From positions 1-51,280 of the forward strand of contig CAMBOW010000002.1 of the NCBI GenBank assembly GCA_945869365.1: DNA of 51,280 nt, given 5' to 3'. A program made the translations under genes and the position numbers. Shown here piece after piece: positions 1 to 9,470 of this stretch (position 1 is the stretch's first letter; every line of letters begins with the position of its first letter). Source of the DNA: Flavobacterium psychrophilum (GTDB lineage: Bacteria > Bacteroidota > Bacteroidia > Flavobacteriales > Flavobacteriaceae). A model generated the notes under the pieces. That model ran no database searches. It saw only the letters and a list, made by a program, of their open reading frames with translations, and was not told the DNA's origin.

Positions 1-38
1 CACTGTATACAATAGTAAACCGTTGAGATTTTTTACCT

Positions 39-2672
39 ATGAGCTTACCGAATCAATTTGACGCCAAAACCATCGAGCAAAAATGGTACGACTATTGGAT
101 GAAAAACAACTATTTTCATTCCACTCCCGACCAACGCACTCCCTATACCATTGTAATTCCTCCACCAAATGTAACCGGAGTTTTGCACATGGGCCACATG
201 CTCAACAACACCATACAAGATGTCTTGATTCGTCGTGCCCGTCTCAAAGGATTCAATGCCTGTTGGGTGCCCGGAACCGATCACGCCTCTATTGCCACCG
301 AAGCTAAGGTAGTAGCCAAATTAAAGGAGCAAGGCATAGACAAAAACGATCTAACGCGCGAGGAATTTTTGGCGCATGCCTGGGAATGGACGCACAAATA
401 TGGCGGTGTTATCTTAGAGCAACTAAAAAAATTGGGCGCTTCTTGCGATTGGGACCGCACCAAATTTACTATGGACCCCGACATGTCGGCTTCGGTTATT
501 CGTTCGTTTGTCGATTTGTATAACAAAGGTCTCATTTACCGCGGCTACCGCATGGTAAATTGGGATCCGCAAGCCAAAACTACTTTGTCTGACGAAGAAG
601 TTATTTACGAAGAACAACAAGGAAAATTATATTACATCAAGTATAAAATTGAAGGCACTTCCGATTTCTTAACGGTTGCCACCACGCGTCCAGAAACCAT
701 TTTGGGTGATACGGCCATATGTGTCAATCCTAATGACGAGCGTTTCATGGCTTTGCACGGCAAACAAGTGCGTGTTCCCATTTGCAATCGCTTGATTCCC
801 ATTATTACCGATGAATATGTCGACATCGAATTTGGAACCGGTTGCCTTAAAGTAACCCCAGCTCATGACGTAAACGACAAAATGCTGGGCGACAAACACC
901 AACTCGAAATCATCGATGTATTTAATGACGACGCCACTTTATCGGCGCACGGCATGCATTATGCGGGTAAAGATCGTTTTGTAGTGCGCGAAGAAATAGC
1001 CATCGAGTTGCAAACCATTGGCGCTTTGGCCAAAACTGAAACCCACCTAAACAAAGTAGGAACCTCAGAGCGCACCAAGGCAGTTATCGAGCCGCGCTTG
1101 TCTGACCAGTGGTTTCTCAAAATGGAAGATTTAGTAAAGCCAGCCATTACCGCCGTATTAGAAACTAACGAGATAAAATTATATCCCAAAAAATTCGAAA
1201 ATACCTACCGCCATTGGTTAGAAAATGTGCGCGATTGGAATATTTCTCGCCAACTCTGGTGGGGACAACAAATCCCGGCGTATTACTACGGCGAGGGAAA
1301 AGAAGATTTTGTCGTGGCCGAAACCGCCGAAGCTGCCTTGCAATTGGCCAAGGAAAAAACAAATAATGTTCAACTTACCGCTGCCGATTTGCGTCAAGAT
1401 GCCGACGCCTTAGATACCTGGTTTTCCTCTTGGTTGTGGCCGATGTCCGTATTTGGCGGCATTATGGATCCTAAAAATCCTGAATTTAAGTACTATTACC
1501 CCACCAATGATTTGGTGACTGGTCCAGATATTTTGTTTTTCTGGGTGGCGCGTATGATCATTGCAGGCTACGAATACACCGACAAAAAACCATTTACCAA
1601 TGTGTATCTAACCGGCTTAGTTCGCGATAAGTTCCGTCGTAAAATGTCTAAATCATTGGGTAATTCTCCCGATCCACTCGACTTAATAGAACAATTTGGT
1701 GCCGATGGCGTGCGTGTAGGTTTGCTGTTGAGTGCATCAGCTGGAAACGACATCATGTTTGACGAGGAGTTGTGCAACCAAGGAAAAGCCTTTACCAACA
1801 AAATATGGAATGCCTTTAAATTGATAAAAGGCTGGGAGGTGAGTGAGTCCATTGCACAACCGGAATCATCTGCCGTAGCCATTGCTTGGTATGAAGCCAA
1901 ATTGCAACAGACTTTGGTTGAAATTGAAGATCATTTTGAAAAATACCGCATATCCGATGCCTTGATGGCCATCTATAAATTGGTTTGGGATGATTTTTGT
2001 TCATGGTTTTTAGAGATGATCAAACCGGCATACCAACAACCCATTGATGCCAAAACCTATGCCAGTGCCATTTACATGATGGAACAAAACATGAAATTGT
2101 TGCATCCGTTTATGCCGTTTATTACTGAAGAAATTTGGCATTTAATTCAAGCGCGTTCCACCGAAGAAGCACTGATTGTATCAACCTGGCCCGAACAAAA
2201 ACCTTTTGACACCCAAATTATTTCACAATTTGACACGGTAATCGAGGTAATTTCTGGAATTCGTACCATCCGAAAAGAAAAGAACTTGCCATTTAAAGAT
2301 GCAATTGAGTTTAAAGTTATCAACCACGACAGTTTTACTACCTATTTTGATGCAGTGGTGACCAAATTGGGCAACATTTCCCTATTGGACTATGTGTCTG
2401 AGAAAGTAACGGGCGCCTTGTCGTTTCGTGTAAAATCAAATGAGTATTTTATTCCCATTACGGGTGCGATAAATATTGAAGAAGAAGTAGCCAAACTAGA
2501 AGAAGAATTCAAGTATACCCAAGGCTTTTTGCTTTCGGTTCAAAAAAAGTTGTCCAACGAACGATTTGTAGCTGGAGCCCCAGAAGCGGTTTTGGCAATA
2601 GAGAGAAAAAAAGAAGCCGATGCCTTGGCCAAAATATCGGCCATAGCCGAACGCCTGAGCAGCTTAAAATAA
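39..2672 (+). CDS. valS: Valyl-tRNA synthetase
   Basis: Charges tRNA-Val with valine in the cytoplasm. This is a full-length class I synthetase of 877 residues. The HIGH-type motif is HMGH at residues 50-53, following PPPNVTGVL, and the KMSKS loop is intact at 535-539. The middle of the protein carries the editing (CP1) domain with [12 protein letters not shown], and the last 60 or so residues form the charged coiled-coil arm typical of ValRS. The ATG at 39 gives the usual N-terminus. It stands alone on the plus strand and ends at a strong hairpin shared with the convergent gene. Family and function are secure. Confidence 0.98.
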   Translation: MSLPNQFDAKTIEQKWYDYWMKNNYFHSTPDQRTPYTIVIPPPNVTGVLHMGHMLNNTIQDVLIRRARLKGFNACWVPGTDHASIATEAKVVAKLKEQGIDKNDLTREEFLAHAWEWTHKYGGVILEQLKKLGASCDWDRTKFTMDPDMSASVIRSFVDLYNKGLIYRGYRMVNWDPQAKTTLSDEEVIYEEQQGKLYYIKYKIEGTSDFLTVATTRPETILGDTAICVNPNDERFMALHGKQVRVPICNRLIPIITDEYVDIEFGTGCLKVTPAHDVNDKMLGDKHQLEIIDVFNDDATLSAHGMHYAGKDRFVVREEIAIELQTIGALAKTETHLNKVGTSERTKAVIEPRLSDQWFLKMEDLVKPAITAVLETNEIKLYPKKFENTYRHWLENVRDWNISRQLWWGQQIPAYYYGEGKEDFVVAETAEAALQLAKEKTNNVQLTAADLRQDADALDTWFSSWLWPMSVFGGIMDPKNPEFKYYYPTNDLVTGPDILFFWVARMIIAGYEYTDKKPFTNVYLTGLVRDKFRRKMSKSLGNSPDPLDLIEQFGADGVRVGLLLSASAGNDIMFDEELCNQGKAFTNKIWNAFKLIKGWEVSESIAQPESSAVAIAWYEAKLQQTLVEIEDHFEKYRISDALMAIYKLVWDDFCSWFLEMIKPAYQQPIDAKTYASAIYMMEQNMKLLHPFMPFITEEIWHLIQARSTEEALIVSTWPEQKPFDTQIISQFDTVIEVISGIRTIRKEKNLPFKDAIEFKVINHDSFTTYFDAVVTKLGNISLLDYVSEKVTGALSFRVKSNEYFIPITGAINIEEEVAKLEEEFKYTQGFLLSVQKKLSNERFVAGAPEAVLAIERKKEADALAKISAIAERLSSLK

Positions 2673-2674
2673 AA

Positions 2675-2705
2675 ACAAAACCCAAGATTTAGTCTTGGGT
2701 TTTGT
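2675..2705. terminator. Bidirectional intrinsic terminator between valS and the convergent membrane-protein gene
   Basis: A perfect 13-bp inverted repeat (2675-2687 and 2693-2705) encloses a 5-nt loop. It is A-rich on the left arm and T-rich on the right, so it can terminate in both directions. The stop codon and last residues of the minus-strand gene lie inside it. Confidence 0.85.
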
Positions 2706-3036
2706 TATACTGGGCGATAAAATAATAGTAAGCCATCAGCAGTAAACCAATACAAAAAAAATCGGTTGCATAAGGACGGTAGGAGTCTTCGGCATAAAAT
2801 TCGCCGGTCATCCAAACCGAATTGGTAATAATCCAACAGCAAACAGCCAAATTATGCAATAATTCGGTGGTGGTTTTCCGTAATTTATAGGTTAAATATA
2901 CAGCAACACTAATCGTGGGAATAATCATGAACATCCCGGCCGTTTTATACGAAAGTACCCAGCAGGTATCTTTGAGCAACCACATGGCAATGTGTAAGTT
3001 CTCTATTTTTCGAATTTTAGGCTGAGTGGACTGCAA
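2689..3036 (-). CDS. Small integral membrane protein, function unknown
   Basis: The protein has about 115 residues with three likely membrane segments: one after the motif KDTCWVLSYK, one around LHNLAVCCWIITNSVWM, and one near the C-terminus ending in AYYYFIAQ. I recognise it only as resembling a small Bacteroidota membrane family with a conserved ENLHI...WLxKDxxW start. The open frame runs back into the upstream superoxide dismutase gene. An ATG at 2985 would cut off the conserved-looking start, so I infer a TTG start at 3036, just after the upstream stop codon at 3042-3044. It is the last gene of the run and ends within a terminator hairpin. Function unknown; start uncertain. Confidence 0.6.
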   Translation of the reverse strand: MQSTQPKIRKIENLHIAMWLLKDTCWVLSYKTAGMFMIIPTISVAVYLTYKLRKTTTELLHNLAVCCWIITNSVWMTGEFYAEDSYRPYATDFFCIGLLLMAYYYFIAQYNKTQD

Positions 3037-3041
3037 CTGTT

Positions 3042-3818
3042 TTAGGGCATGTTTGGAGTTGAAGCATTTTCGAAACGCTCGGTTACTTTGGCCCAATTGA
3101 TGCTGTTAAAAAACGCATCAATGTATTTTTTGCGTTTGTATTGGTAGTTCAAGTAATAGGCGTGTTCCCAAACATCTAAGGTCAAAAGCGGCGTCCCTTT
3201 TAGTGTAGCAGTAGGCATCAACGGATTATCTTGATTGGCAGTGCTGCCCACTTGTAATTTTCCGGTGTTGTCTAGTATGAGCCAAGCCCATCCTGAGCCA
3301 AATTGTTTTAATGCGGCTGTAGTGAATTGGGATTTAAATTCTTCGAATGTGCCAAAATCTCTAGTAATCAAACTAGCTAGAGTGTCTTTTGGCGTTTTGG
3401 GCGCTTTGCTGGTAAGCCCTTCAAAAAAGAATCCATGATTATAGTAGCCACCGGCATTGTTGCGTAAATCTGGATTTGTTGCAGCTGATTTTTTAAGGAT
3501 TTCTTCTATTGTTAGGTCTTCTAATTCGGGAGAGGCAACCAATTTATTCAGATTATTGGTGTAGGTCAAGTAGTGTTTGGAGTAGTGAATTTCAAGGGTA
3601 AGCGCATCGATATGTGGCACTAAGGCTTCGTAATTGTAGGGAAGTTTTGCCATCTCAAAAGTACCTTCATCCCCTTTCACATCTTCGGGATTTCCAATAA
3701 CTATTTTATCTTCTTTGCTTGGTAATGGAACTTCAACCACTTCGGTGAGTTTTTTTCGAGAACAGGAGACCAAGACAAGCAAAATTAAACAGCAACCGAA
3801 TAGTATCCGTAACTTCAT
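3042..3818 (-). CDS. Superoxide dismutase (Fe/Mn family), predicted lipoprotein
   Basis: Converts superoxide to oxygen and hydrogen peroxide. Over 258 residues it shows a lipoprotein signal (hydrophobic stretch ending in LVSC, Cys19), an acidic linker, then a complete Fe/Mn SOD domain from about residue 55. Likely metal ligands are His78 (IHYSKH), His128 (NHGFFF), Asp215 and His219 (DVWEHAYYL); the active-site Tyr is Tyr86. Two positions differ from common SODs: Tyr83 replaces the second His of KHH, and Phe stands where a Trp usually follows NHxxF. Metal preference cannot be decided by eye. The signal implies action outside the cytoplasm, anchored in a membrane. It lies 7 nt after the acyl-CoA-binding protein gene, so it probably belongs to the same transcript. 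Confidence 0.92.
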   Translation of the reverse strand: MKLRILFGCCLILLVLVSCSRKKLTEVVEVPLPSKEDKIVIGNPEDVKGDEGTFEMAKLPYNYEALVPHIDALTLEIHYSKHYLTYTNNLNKLVASPELEDLTIEEILKKSAATNPDLRNNAGGYYNHGFFFEGLTSKAPKTPKDTLASLITRDFGTFEEFKSQFTTAALKQFGSGWAWLILDNTGKLQVGSTANQDNPLMPTATLKGTPLLTLDVWEHAYYLNYQYKRKKYIDAFFNSINWAKVTERFENASTPNMP

Positions 3819-3825
3819 GGAAATA

Positions 3826-4092
3826 TTATTTTATTAGTGATTGGATAAGGCTAATGTATTGCTCTTTTGCATCTTCGACCGAAAGGTGTTTAATTTGCAT
3901 CCAGGCATTTGTTTTGAATGCATCACGCAAATGAAAGCTAGAGGTTTGATTTAATTCGACGTTGCCTTGAGTAGCTTGTTTATAATAGGCATACAAGCGC
4001 AATTGCATATCTTGCGGCAAAGAGGCCTGTGTCATATCAGTTGCAAGAGCAACGGCTTCATCAAAACGGCTATCTAAATCGGATGGCTTCAT
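3826..4092 (-). CDS. Acyl-CoA-binding protein (ACBP family)
   Basis: A small cytosolic carrier that binds long-chain acyl-CoA esters. At 88 residues it has the length of a single ACBP domain. The family hallmark YAYYKQATQG lies at residues 30-39, followed by KTNAWMQIKHLSVEDAKEQYI, which matches the KWDAWxxxKGxSxExAxxxYI pattern. It sits between psd (4-nt gap) and the lipoprotein SOD gene (7-nt gap), so a link to membrane lipid synthesis is plausible. ACBPs are best known from eukaryotes but occur in several bacterial groups, including Bacteroidota. Confidence 0.88.
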   Translation of the reverse strand: MKPSDLDSRFDEAVALATDMTQASLPQDMQLRLYAYYKQATQGNVELNQTSSFHLRDAFKTNAWMQIKHLSVEDAKEQYISLIQSLIK

Positions 4093-4096
4093 GCTT

Positions 4097-4753
4097 CTAT
4101 GCTTCTATCTTTGCAATTATTGTCTTGCCTCCAACAGCTTTTTGATTCAAGCTCACGCTTACCTTGGTGCCAAGTGGTAAAAATAAATCGACCCGTGAAC
4201 CAAATTTAATAAAACCTGCGTCGGTACCTTGTCGAACTTGCATGCCTTCCTCGGCGTAGTTTACAATTCTTCGGGCTAAGGCACCGGCAATTTGACGGTA
4301 TAAAATTTCGCCAAAAATACGATTTTCTACTACTATGGTGGTGCGTTCGTTTTCGGTGCTGGCCTTTGGGTGCCAAGCCACTAGATATTTTCCGGGATGG
4401 TATTTGCTATATTTTACTTTTCCGTTTGCCGGATAGCGCGTTACATGTACATTGATGGGCGACATAAAAATGGATACCTGAAGGCGTTTGTCTTTAAAGT
4501 ATTCTTCTTCGTATACTTCTTCAATCACGACTACTTTGCCGTCAACGGGTGCAATAATGTGGTAGTCGTTTACCTCGACATCACGCGTTGGATTTCGAAA
4601 GAATTGTAAGATTAGAATTAGAAATCCTAAAATGAGCAATTCGATTGACATGAGTAACCACTTGGTTGTGATGAATTTATCGGCCAACAACAAGAAAAAA
4701 ACCGTGAGTGTGGTTGCAATTAGTATGATTTTTCCGCCTTCTTTATGAAACAT
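4097..4753 (-). CDS. psd: Phosphatidylserine decarboxylase proenzyme (short type)
   Basis: Makes phosphatidylethanolamine from phosphatidylserine at the inner membrane. The protein has 218 residues, with two hydrophobic segments near the N-terminus (about 8-24 and 32-52). The self-cleavage site that yields the pyruvoyl group is Gly185-Ser186 within FIKFGSRVDLF. The conserved APVDGKV (68-74) and the NVHVTRYP stretch with His103 are present. The start overlaps the end of cdsA by 11 nt, which indicates translational coupling; the two enzymes act in the same phospholipid pathway. Confidence 0.95.
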   Translation of the reverse strand: MFHKEGGKIILIATTLTVFFLLLADKFITTKWLLMSIELLILGFLILILQFFRNPTRDVEVNDYHIIAPVDGKVVVIEEVYEEEYFKDKRLQVSIFMSPINVHVTRYPANGKVKYSKYHPGKYLVAWHPKASTENERTTIVVENRIFGEILYRQIAGALARRIVNYAEEGMQVRQGTDAGFIKFGSRVDLFLPLGTKVSVSLNQKAVGGKTIIAKIEA

Positions 4754-5543
4754 GTGCTATAATTTTATAAAATAAATATGCTAAGGGTGCCACAAATATA
4801 ATACTATCCAAGCGATCTAAAACACCTCCATGGCCAGGGAGTAGTTTGCCGCTATCTTTTACGCCAGCTACTCGTTTAAATTTAGATTCAACCAAGTCAC
4901 CGATCGTGCTTCCAATGCAAATAAGAATTGCAAATAGTATACTGTTAAGCAAACTCAAATAAAGGGTGTAGTAGCTTATTAAAGCAGCGAATAGCATCGT
5001 GAATACCAACCCACCCAAAAAACCTTCTTTAGTTTTTTTGGGAGAAATTCGTTCAAGTAATTTATGCTTGCCCCAGGTTTTACCCACTAAATAGGCAAAA
5101 GTATCGTTTGACCAGATTAATACAAATACCACAATCACCGACAAGGAATTGAATTCGTGCTGTACAGTTGGGATTTTGGCTAATAAAATAAAGGGCAATA
5201 CAATATAACCTATGAGGTATACGATTTTCGTGTTGTTGGATAAAGGAAATGGATCAGAACTAAATAAATAAGCCGTAGCTCTAATGAATACCAAAAGGGT
5301 GAGTAGCACGACCAACCAATCGGTGGTTGTACTAAAAACGAAAACATTAAAAGAAATATAGGTAGTTAACCCAAGTACAAGCGGGAGCGGTTTTGATAAA
5401 CCAACTATTTGGCAAAATTCCCAAATAGAGAGTACTAAGAACAACCCAAAAAGAACAACAAAGGAGTTTTGAAATAGAGATGCTAGCAAAACAACTGTTA
5501 CGTACAAGCTTCCGGTGAGTGCTCTGAGCAGGGTTTCATTCAT
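4743..5543 (-). CDS. cdsA: Phosphatidate cytidylyltransferase
   Basis: Makes CDP-diacylglycerol from phosphatidic acid and CTP in the inner membrane. It has 266 residues and multiple membrane segments over its whole length. The C-terminal CDP-DAG synthase signature is clear: SPKKTKEGFLGG around residue 168, then VKDSGKLLPGHGGVLDRLDS near residue 230. It overlaps psd by 11 nt downstream and starts 1 nt after the LUD gene, so all three are on one transcript. Confidence 0.96.
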   Translation of the reverse strand: MNETLLRALTGSLYVTVVLLASLFQNSFVVLFGLFLVLSIWEFCQIVGLSKPLPLVLGLTTYISFNVFVFSTTTDWLVVLLTLLVFIRATAYLFSSDPFPLSNNTKIVYLIGYIVLPFILLAKIPTVQHEFNSLSVIVVFVLIWSNDTFAYLVGKTWGKHKLLERISPKKTKEGFLGGLVFTMLFAALISYYTLYLSLLNSILFAILICIGSTIGDLVESKFKRVAGVKDSGKLLPGHGGVLDRLDSIIFVAPLAYLFYKIIAHVS

Positions 5544-5544
5544 G

Positions 5545-6144
5545 CTACAAATCTTCTAAAAGCAACAAGTATAAGTTTTTAGCGGAACTTCCGTATTGCA
5601 AAAAATCTTCTTCTTTTGCTTTTTCAAAATACTTAATCGTAGTAATGTTGGTGGGGTAGTCTTTGTCGTATTTTTTCTTGATTACCCGTAAACCATCACT
5701 TTTGCTTTCTAAAATCTGACTCGTAGTGGCATAAATCACGATGTTTACAGGAAGGGCATCGGGTTTGTTTTGTTTAATTTGGTTGGATGAAAATAAAATA
5801 GAGCCTTCGTCGGCAATTAAATTTTCACAGGTAGCAAAAAGAAATTTAGGTTGGGCAGGAGTTTGGTAATTTAATTTATTGTCCTCCAATAAGGAATGCA
5901 ATTTGGGCTCATAACACAAAACCTCACTTTCAAACCAATCGTTTTCTTCTAATATATTTTCAAATTGTTCGCTTATCTCTGCCGGATCAGTACAGTACAA
6001 AAATTTGCCTCCGTTTTTCTTGAAGTTATACATGAAACGCTCATCAACAGGAGTGTTTGGTTGGCTATGTGCATTAAATTCACTCTGACTTTCTTCGTCA
6101 GAGGCCTCAGGACCTACACCAAAAAATTTTCTAAAAAGACTCAT
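5545..6144 (-). CDS. LUD domain protein (LutC/YkgG-like)
   Basis: A 199-residue soluble protein of the LUD fold, the family of LutC from lactate utilisation. The visible core runs from GKFLYCTDPAEI through LIADEGSILFSSNQ (the typical GT/EGS-containing core strand) to VIYATTSQI. No lutA or lutB partner is present. It lies directly upstream of cdsA, in an order I associate with Flavobacteria, so its role may not be lactate oxidation. The biochemical function is unknown. It is the first gene of the operon and has its own putative promoter. Confidence 0.75.
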   Translation of the reverse strand: MSLFRKFFGVGPEASDEESQSEFNAHSQPNTPVDERFMYNFKKNGGKFLYCTDPAEISEQFENILEENDWFESEVLCYEPKLHSLLEDNKLNYQTPAQPKFLFATCENLIADEGSILFSSNQIKQNKPDALPVNIVIYATTSQILESKSDGLRVIKKKYDKDYPTNITTIKYFEKAKEEDFLQYGSSAKNLYLLLLEDL

Positions 6145-6182
6145 AGTCGCACGCTAAGTGGTTAATATCAATTGGAAAAAAC

Positions 6183-6190
6183 CAAAGATA
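6183..6190 (-). promoter_or_regulatory. Putative -7 box (TAnnTTTG) for the LUD-cdsA-psd operon
   Basis: Reads TATCTTTG on the minus strand, 38 nt upstream of the LUD gene start, immediately after the ftsH terminator hairpin. No clear -33 TTG is seen, because that region is occupied by the hairpin. This is inference from the Bacteroidota consensus. Confidence 0.4.
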
Positions 6191-6231
6191 AAAAAATCTT
6201 AATTCAATTGTGAGTTGAATTAAGATTTTTT
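6191..6231 (-). terminator. Intrinsic terminator after ftsH
   Basis: A perfect 17-bp inverted repeat (6191-6207 and 6215-6231) with a 7-nt loop, followed by seven T residues in the minus sense. It lies 26 nt beyond the ftsH stop and separates ftsH from the LUD-cdsA operon. Confidence 0.85.
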
Positions 6232-6256
6232 GGATAATATGAACGATTTAACTCGT

Positions 6257-8257
6257 TTATTCTGCGCTCGTTTCGGTGCTTTCCGGGTTTGTTATTTCAG
6301 CAGCATCTTCGCTGTCAGTTGAAGGCGTAACTTCAACTGCTTCTTCAACTGAATCCGGACCAAATTTACGTTTACCGAAGATAGCTTCTAAGTCGTCTTT
6401 AAAGATTACTTCTTTTTCAATTAGGATGTCAGCTAGACTATTTAATTTGTCCTTATTTTCTTCCAAGATTTGAATCGCTCTTTGGTATTGGCTTTCTATC
6501 AAGGCCGAAATTTCTTCGTCGATTACTTTTGCAGTCTCTTCAGAATAAGGTTTAGAAAAATTGTATTCGCTTTGACCTGAGGAATCATAATAGGTTACGT
6601 TTCCAATTTTCTCATTCAAACCGTAAACCGTTACCATGGCACGGGCTTGTTTAATCACTTTTTCTAAATCACTCAAGGCACCAGTAGAAATGCGGTCAAA
6701 GGTTACTTTCTCTGCCGCTCGTCCACCCATAGTGGCGCACATTTCATCCAACATTTGGTCTGGACGAACAATCAAGCGTTCTTCGGGTAAATACCAAGCT
6801 GCTCCTAAACTTTGTCCACGCGGTACGATGGTTACTTTTACTAAAGGCGCTGCGTGTTCCAACATCCAGCTTACGGTCGCATGACCTGCTTCGTGTATGG
6901 CGATGGCTTTCTTTTCTTCGGGGGTTACAATTTTATTTTTCTTTTCTAATCCACCAACAATACGGTCTACGGCGTCCAAGAAATCTTGTTTATCTACCGC
7001 TTCTTTGTTGTTTCTCGCAGCGATTAATGCGGCTTCGTTACACACATTTGCAATGTCAGCCCCAGAAAATCCTGGAGTTTGTTTGGCCAAGAAATCAGTA
7101 TCTAAACCTTCTACTTTTTTCAGTGGTTTTAAGTGCACTTCAAAAATTTCTTTACGTTCACGAATATCGGGAAGATCTACAAAAATTTGACGGTCAAAAC
7201 GTCCGGCACGCAACAAGGCTTTGTCTAATACATCGGCACGGTTGGTGGCAGCCAATACAATTACATTGGAGTTGGTTCCAAAGCCATCCATCTCGGTAAG
7301 CAACTGATTGAGTGTGTTTTCGCGTTCGTCATTTCCGCCAGAAAAATTACTTTTTCCACGGGCTCTACCCACGGCGTCAATTTCATCGATAAAGATAATC
7401 GCGGGTGATTTTTCTTTGGCTTGTTTAAACAAATCGCGCACTCTAGACGCACCAACGCCCACAAACATTTCTACAAAATCAGAACCTGATAATGAGAAGA
7501 AGGGAACTTTAGCTTCGCCTGCAACGGCTTTGGCCAATAAGGTTTTCCCGGTTCCTGGAGGCCCCACAAGCAGGGCGCCTTTCGGTATTTTACCGCCTAA
7601 ATTGGTATATTTTTCGGGATGTTTCAAGAACTCAACAATTTCTTGGATTTCTTCTTTGGCTCCTTCTAATCCTGCAACATCCTTGAAAGTAGTTTTGATG
7701 TCGGTTTTTTCGTCAAACAATTTAGCTTTTGATTTCCCGATATTGAATATTTGTCCGCCGCCGCCTCCAGCTCCTCCGTTCATTCTGCGCATAATGACAA
7801 TCCAAATCACGATGATGATTAAGATCGGGAGCAAATTGATCAGGATTTCACTCCAGTTGCTTTTGGGAATAAAATTGAAGTCTTTCAGCTTTCCGCTGGC
7901 TACTGCATCTTCCAATTTTTTCTGGAAAATCTCGTCATTTCCAATGTCGAAGGTGTAGTGTGGTCCTTTGTTTGCACGGTTTAATAAATCTTTGGCTACG
8001 GCTTTGTGATTGGCCGATTTGAGTGCTTTGTCGGTCAAGAAAACTTCGGCTTCGGTTTTGTTGTACACGACCACTTTTTGTACATCGCCTGCTTCTAGAT
8101 AAGAGTTGAATTTTGAAGAGGTTGTTTTGGCTGTTTCTTGAAAACTAGATCCGCCTGTAGCAAAACTAATAATTAAAAATATGGCAATAACCACAGCATA
8201 TATAAGCCATGGACTAATTTTCATTCCTTTTGGATTGGGTTTGTTGTTTGGAGTCAT
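6257..8257 (-). CDS. ftsH: ATP-dependent zinc metalloprotease FtsH
   Basis: A membrane-bound AAA+ protease that degrades misfolded membrane proteins and regulatory proteins. The 666-residue protein has two membrane segments (about 18-36 and 138-158) flanking a periplasmic domain, then the AAA module with Walker A GPPGTGKT, Walker [12 protein letters not shown] and an SRH region. The zinc site is HEAGH at residues 455-459. A Gly-rich stretch follows the second membrane segment, and the acidic tail is typical of Bacteroidota FtsH. It is preceded by rsfS (14-nt gap) and followed by a terminator. Confidence 0.98.
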   Translation of the reverse strand: MTPNNKPNPKGMKISPWLIYAVVIAIFLIISFATGGSSFQETAKTTSSKFNSYLEAGDVQKVVVYNKTEAEVFLTDKALKSANHKAVAKDLLNRANKGPHYTFDIGNDEIFQKKLEDAVASGKLKDFNFIPKSNWSEILINLLPILIIIVIWIVIMRRMNGGAGGGGGQIFNIGKSKAKLFDEKTDIKTTFKDVAGLEGAKEEIQEIVEFLKHPEKYTNLGGKIPKGALLVGPPGTGKTLLAKAVAGEAKVPFFSLSGSDFVEMFVGVGASRVRDLFKQAKEKSPAIIFIDEIDAVGRARGKSNFSGGNDERENTLNQLLTEMDGFGTNSNVIVLAATNRADVLDKALLRAGRFDRQIFVDLPDIRERKEIFEVHLKPLKKVEGLDTDFLAKQTPGFSGADIANVCNEAALIAARNNKEAVDKQDFLDAVDRIVGGLEKKNKIVTPEEKKAIAIHEAGHATVSWMLEHAAPLVKVTIVPRGQSLGAAWYLPEERLIVRPDQMLDEMCATMGGRAAEKVTFDRISTGALSDLEKVIKQARAMVTVYGLNEKIGNVTYYDSSGQSEYNFSKPYSEETAKVIDEEISALIESQYQRAIQILEENKDKLNSLADILIEKEVIFKDDLEAIFGKRKFGPDSVEEAVEVTPSTDSEDAAEITNPESTETSAE

Positions 8258-8271
8258 AAACGTATATTTCT

Positions 8272-8643
8272 TTAGTATTTGTTGGCTATGGTCGTAATTT
8301 TTGCATCACCCCACAGGCTTTCAATGTTGTAATATTCACGGATGTGTTTTTGAAAAACGTGCACCACAATGTTCACATAATCCATCAAAACCCATTCGGC
8401 ATTATCGGCGCCTTCTACATGCCAAGGCTTGTCTTTGATTGATTTGGAAACTGTTTTTTGAATTGAATTCACAATGGCATTTACTTGGGTGTTGGAATTT
8501 CCGTTGCAAATGATAAAGTAATCACAAGCTGCGTTATCTATTTCACGCAAATCTAAAATGTCAATATCATTTCCTTTTACTTCTTCAATTCCTTTGATGA
8601 TGTTAGCAAGTAAAACATCATTATTCACAGTCTTTTTAGCCAT
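8272..8643 (-). CDS. rsfS: Ribosome silencing factor RsfS
   Basis: Binds ribosomal protein uL14 and blocks subunit joining when nutrients are short. The 123 residues match the RsfS/Iojap (DUF143) family throughout, with the motifs CDYFIICNGNSNTQV and GADNAEWVLMDYVNIVVHVF. It is the first gene of an rsfS-ftsH transcript, and the cotranscription order fits other Flavobacteria. Confidence 0.95.
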   Translation of the reverse strand: MAKKTVNNDVLLANIIKGIEEVKGNDIDILDLREIDNAACDYFIICNGNSNTQVNAIVNSIQKTVSKSIKDKPWHVEGADNAEWVLMDYVNIVVHVFQKHIREYYNIESLWGDAKITTIANKY

Positions 8644-8666
8644 TTATTATTTTATATATAGGTTTG

Positions 8667-8698
8667 CAAAGTTATCATTTTTTGTCATTAATTTTGAA
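8667..8698 (-). promoter_or_regulatory. Putative rsfS-ftsH promoter
   Basis: The minus strand reads TAACTTTG at 8674-8667, matching TAnnTTTG. An imperfect -33 (TTC) lies 21 nt upstream. It sits 24 nt before the rsfS start in the divergent rsfS/birA gap. Confidence 0.5.
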
Positions 8699-8740
8699 CC
8701 TTAACACAACATTAAATCCGGTTGTTTTTTTAGTTCTACC

Positions 8741-9466
8741 ATGATACAAGTCAAACTCAATGCCATAGATTCTACCAATGATTATTTAAAGAGAAATACC
8801 GACTTAGCCTTGCTCCCAAATTTCACGGTAGTCACTGCAGAAAACCAGACCAATGGGCGTGGACAACACGGAGCCAATTGGACTTCTGTACCGGGTAAAA
8901 ACCTAATAACAAGTATCTTAGTACATGATTTTTACAAAGATAAATTCGCGCCCTTCGAATTGATTATAGCAGTTTCTGTAGCTATACACCATGCTTTGCA
9001 GCAATTTTCTATTCCTGATTTAACTATTAAATGGCCAAACGACATTATGTCAGGCAACAAGAAAATAGGTGGAATTTTAATCGAAAACCTGCATAAAAGT
9101 GACAAACGAATTTTTTCGATCATTGGATTTGGCCTAAATGTTAACCAAATTCAGTTTGACGACTTTCCACAAGCTTCCTCGTTGCAATTAATTTGCGCCA
9201 AGGAATTTGACAAACAAGAACTCTTAGAAAAAATTGTTTCTGTCTTAGAACACAAACTCTTGGATTGGGATGCCTTTCGTGAAAGCAGCATGGAGCATTA
9301 CCAAAACTCCTTGTTTAAAAAAGGTGTTACTGCACAATTCAAAACAAAACACAGTACGTTTAGTGGAATAATTTCGGGAGTAGATGAGGAAGGCAGATTG
9401 CTGATTACAGATGAGTTTAATAAAAAAATGAGTTTTGAACTAAAAGAAATTCAATTTATTTATTGA
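8741..9466 (+). CDS. birA: Biotin--[acetyl-CoA-carboxylase] ligase
   Basis: Attaches biotin to carboxylases through biotinyl-5'-AMP. The 241-residue form has the catalytic and C-terminal domains only and lacks the N-terminal DNA-binding domain of E. coli BirA, so it is not expected to be a repressor. Motifs are NGRGQHGANW for the biotinyl-AMP loop and IKWPNDI for the active-site core. It diverges from rsfS and ends 4 nt from the convergent exporter gene. Confidence 0.95.
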   Translation: MIQVKLNAIDSTNDYLKRNTDLALLPNFTVVTAENQTNGRGQHGANWTSVPGKNLITSILVHDFYKDKFAPFELIIAVSVAIHHALQQFSIPDLTIKWPNDIMSGNKKIGGILIENLHKSDKRIFSIIGFGLNVNQIQFDDFPQASSLQLICAKEFDKQELLEKIVSVLEHKLLDWDAFRESSMEHYQNSLFKKGVTAQFKTKHSTFSGIISGVDEEGRLLITDEFNKKMSFELKEIQFIY

Positions 9467-9470
9467 GAAT

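Noticed and set aside
7308..7958. 216-codon open frame opposite ftsH
   Set aside because: It is fully antisense to conserved FtsH sequence, has no recognisable domain and a composition fitting a complementary-strand shadow.
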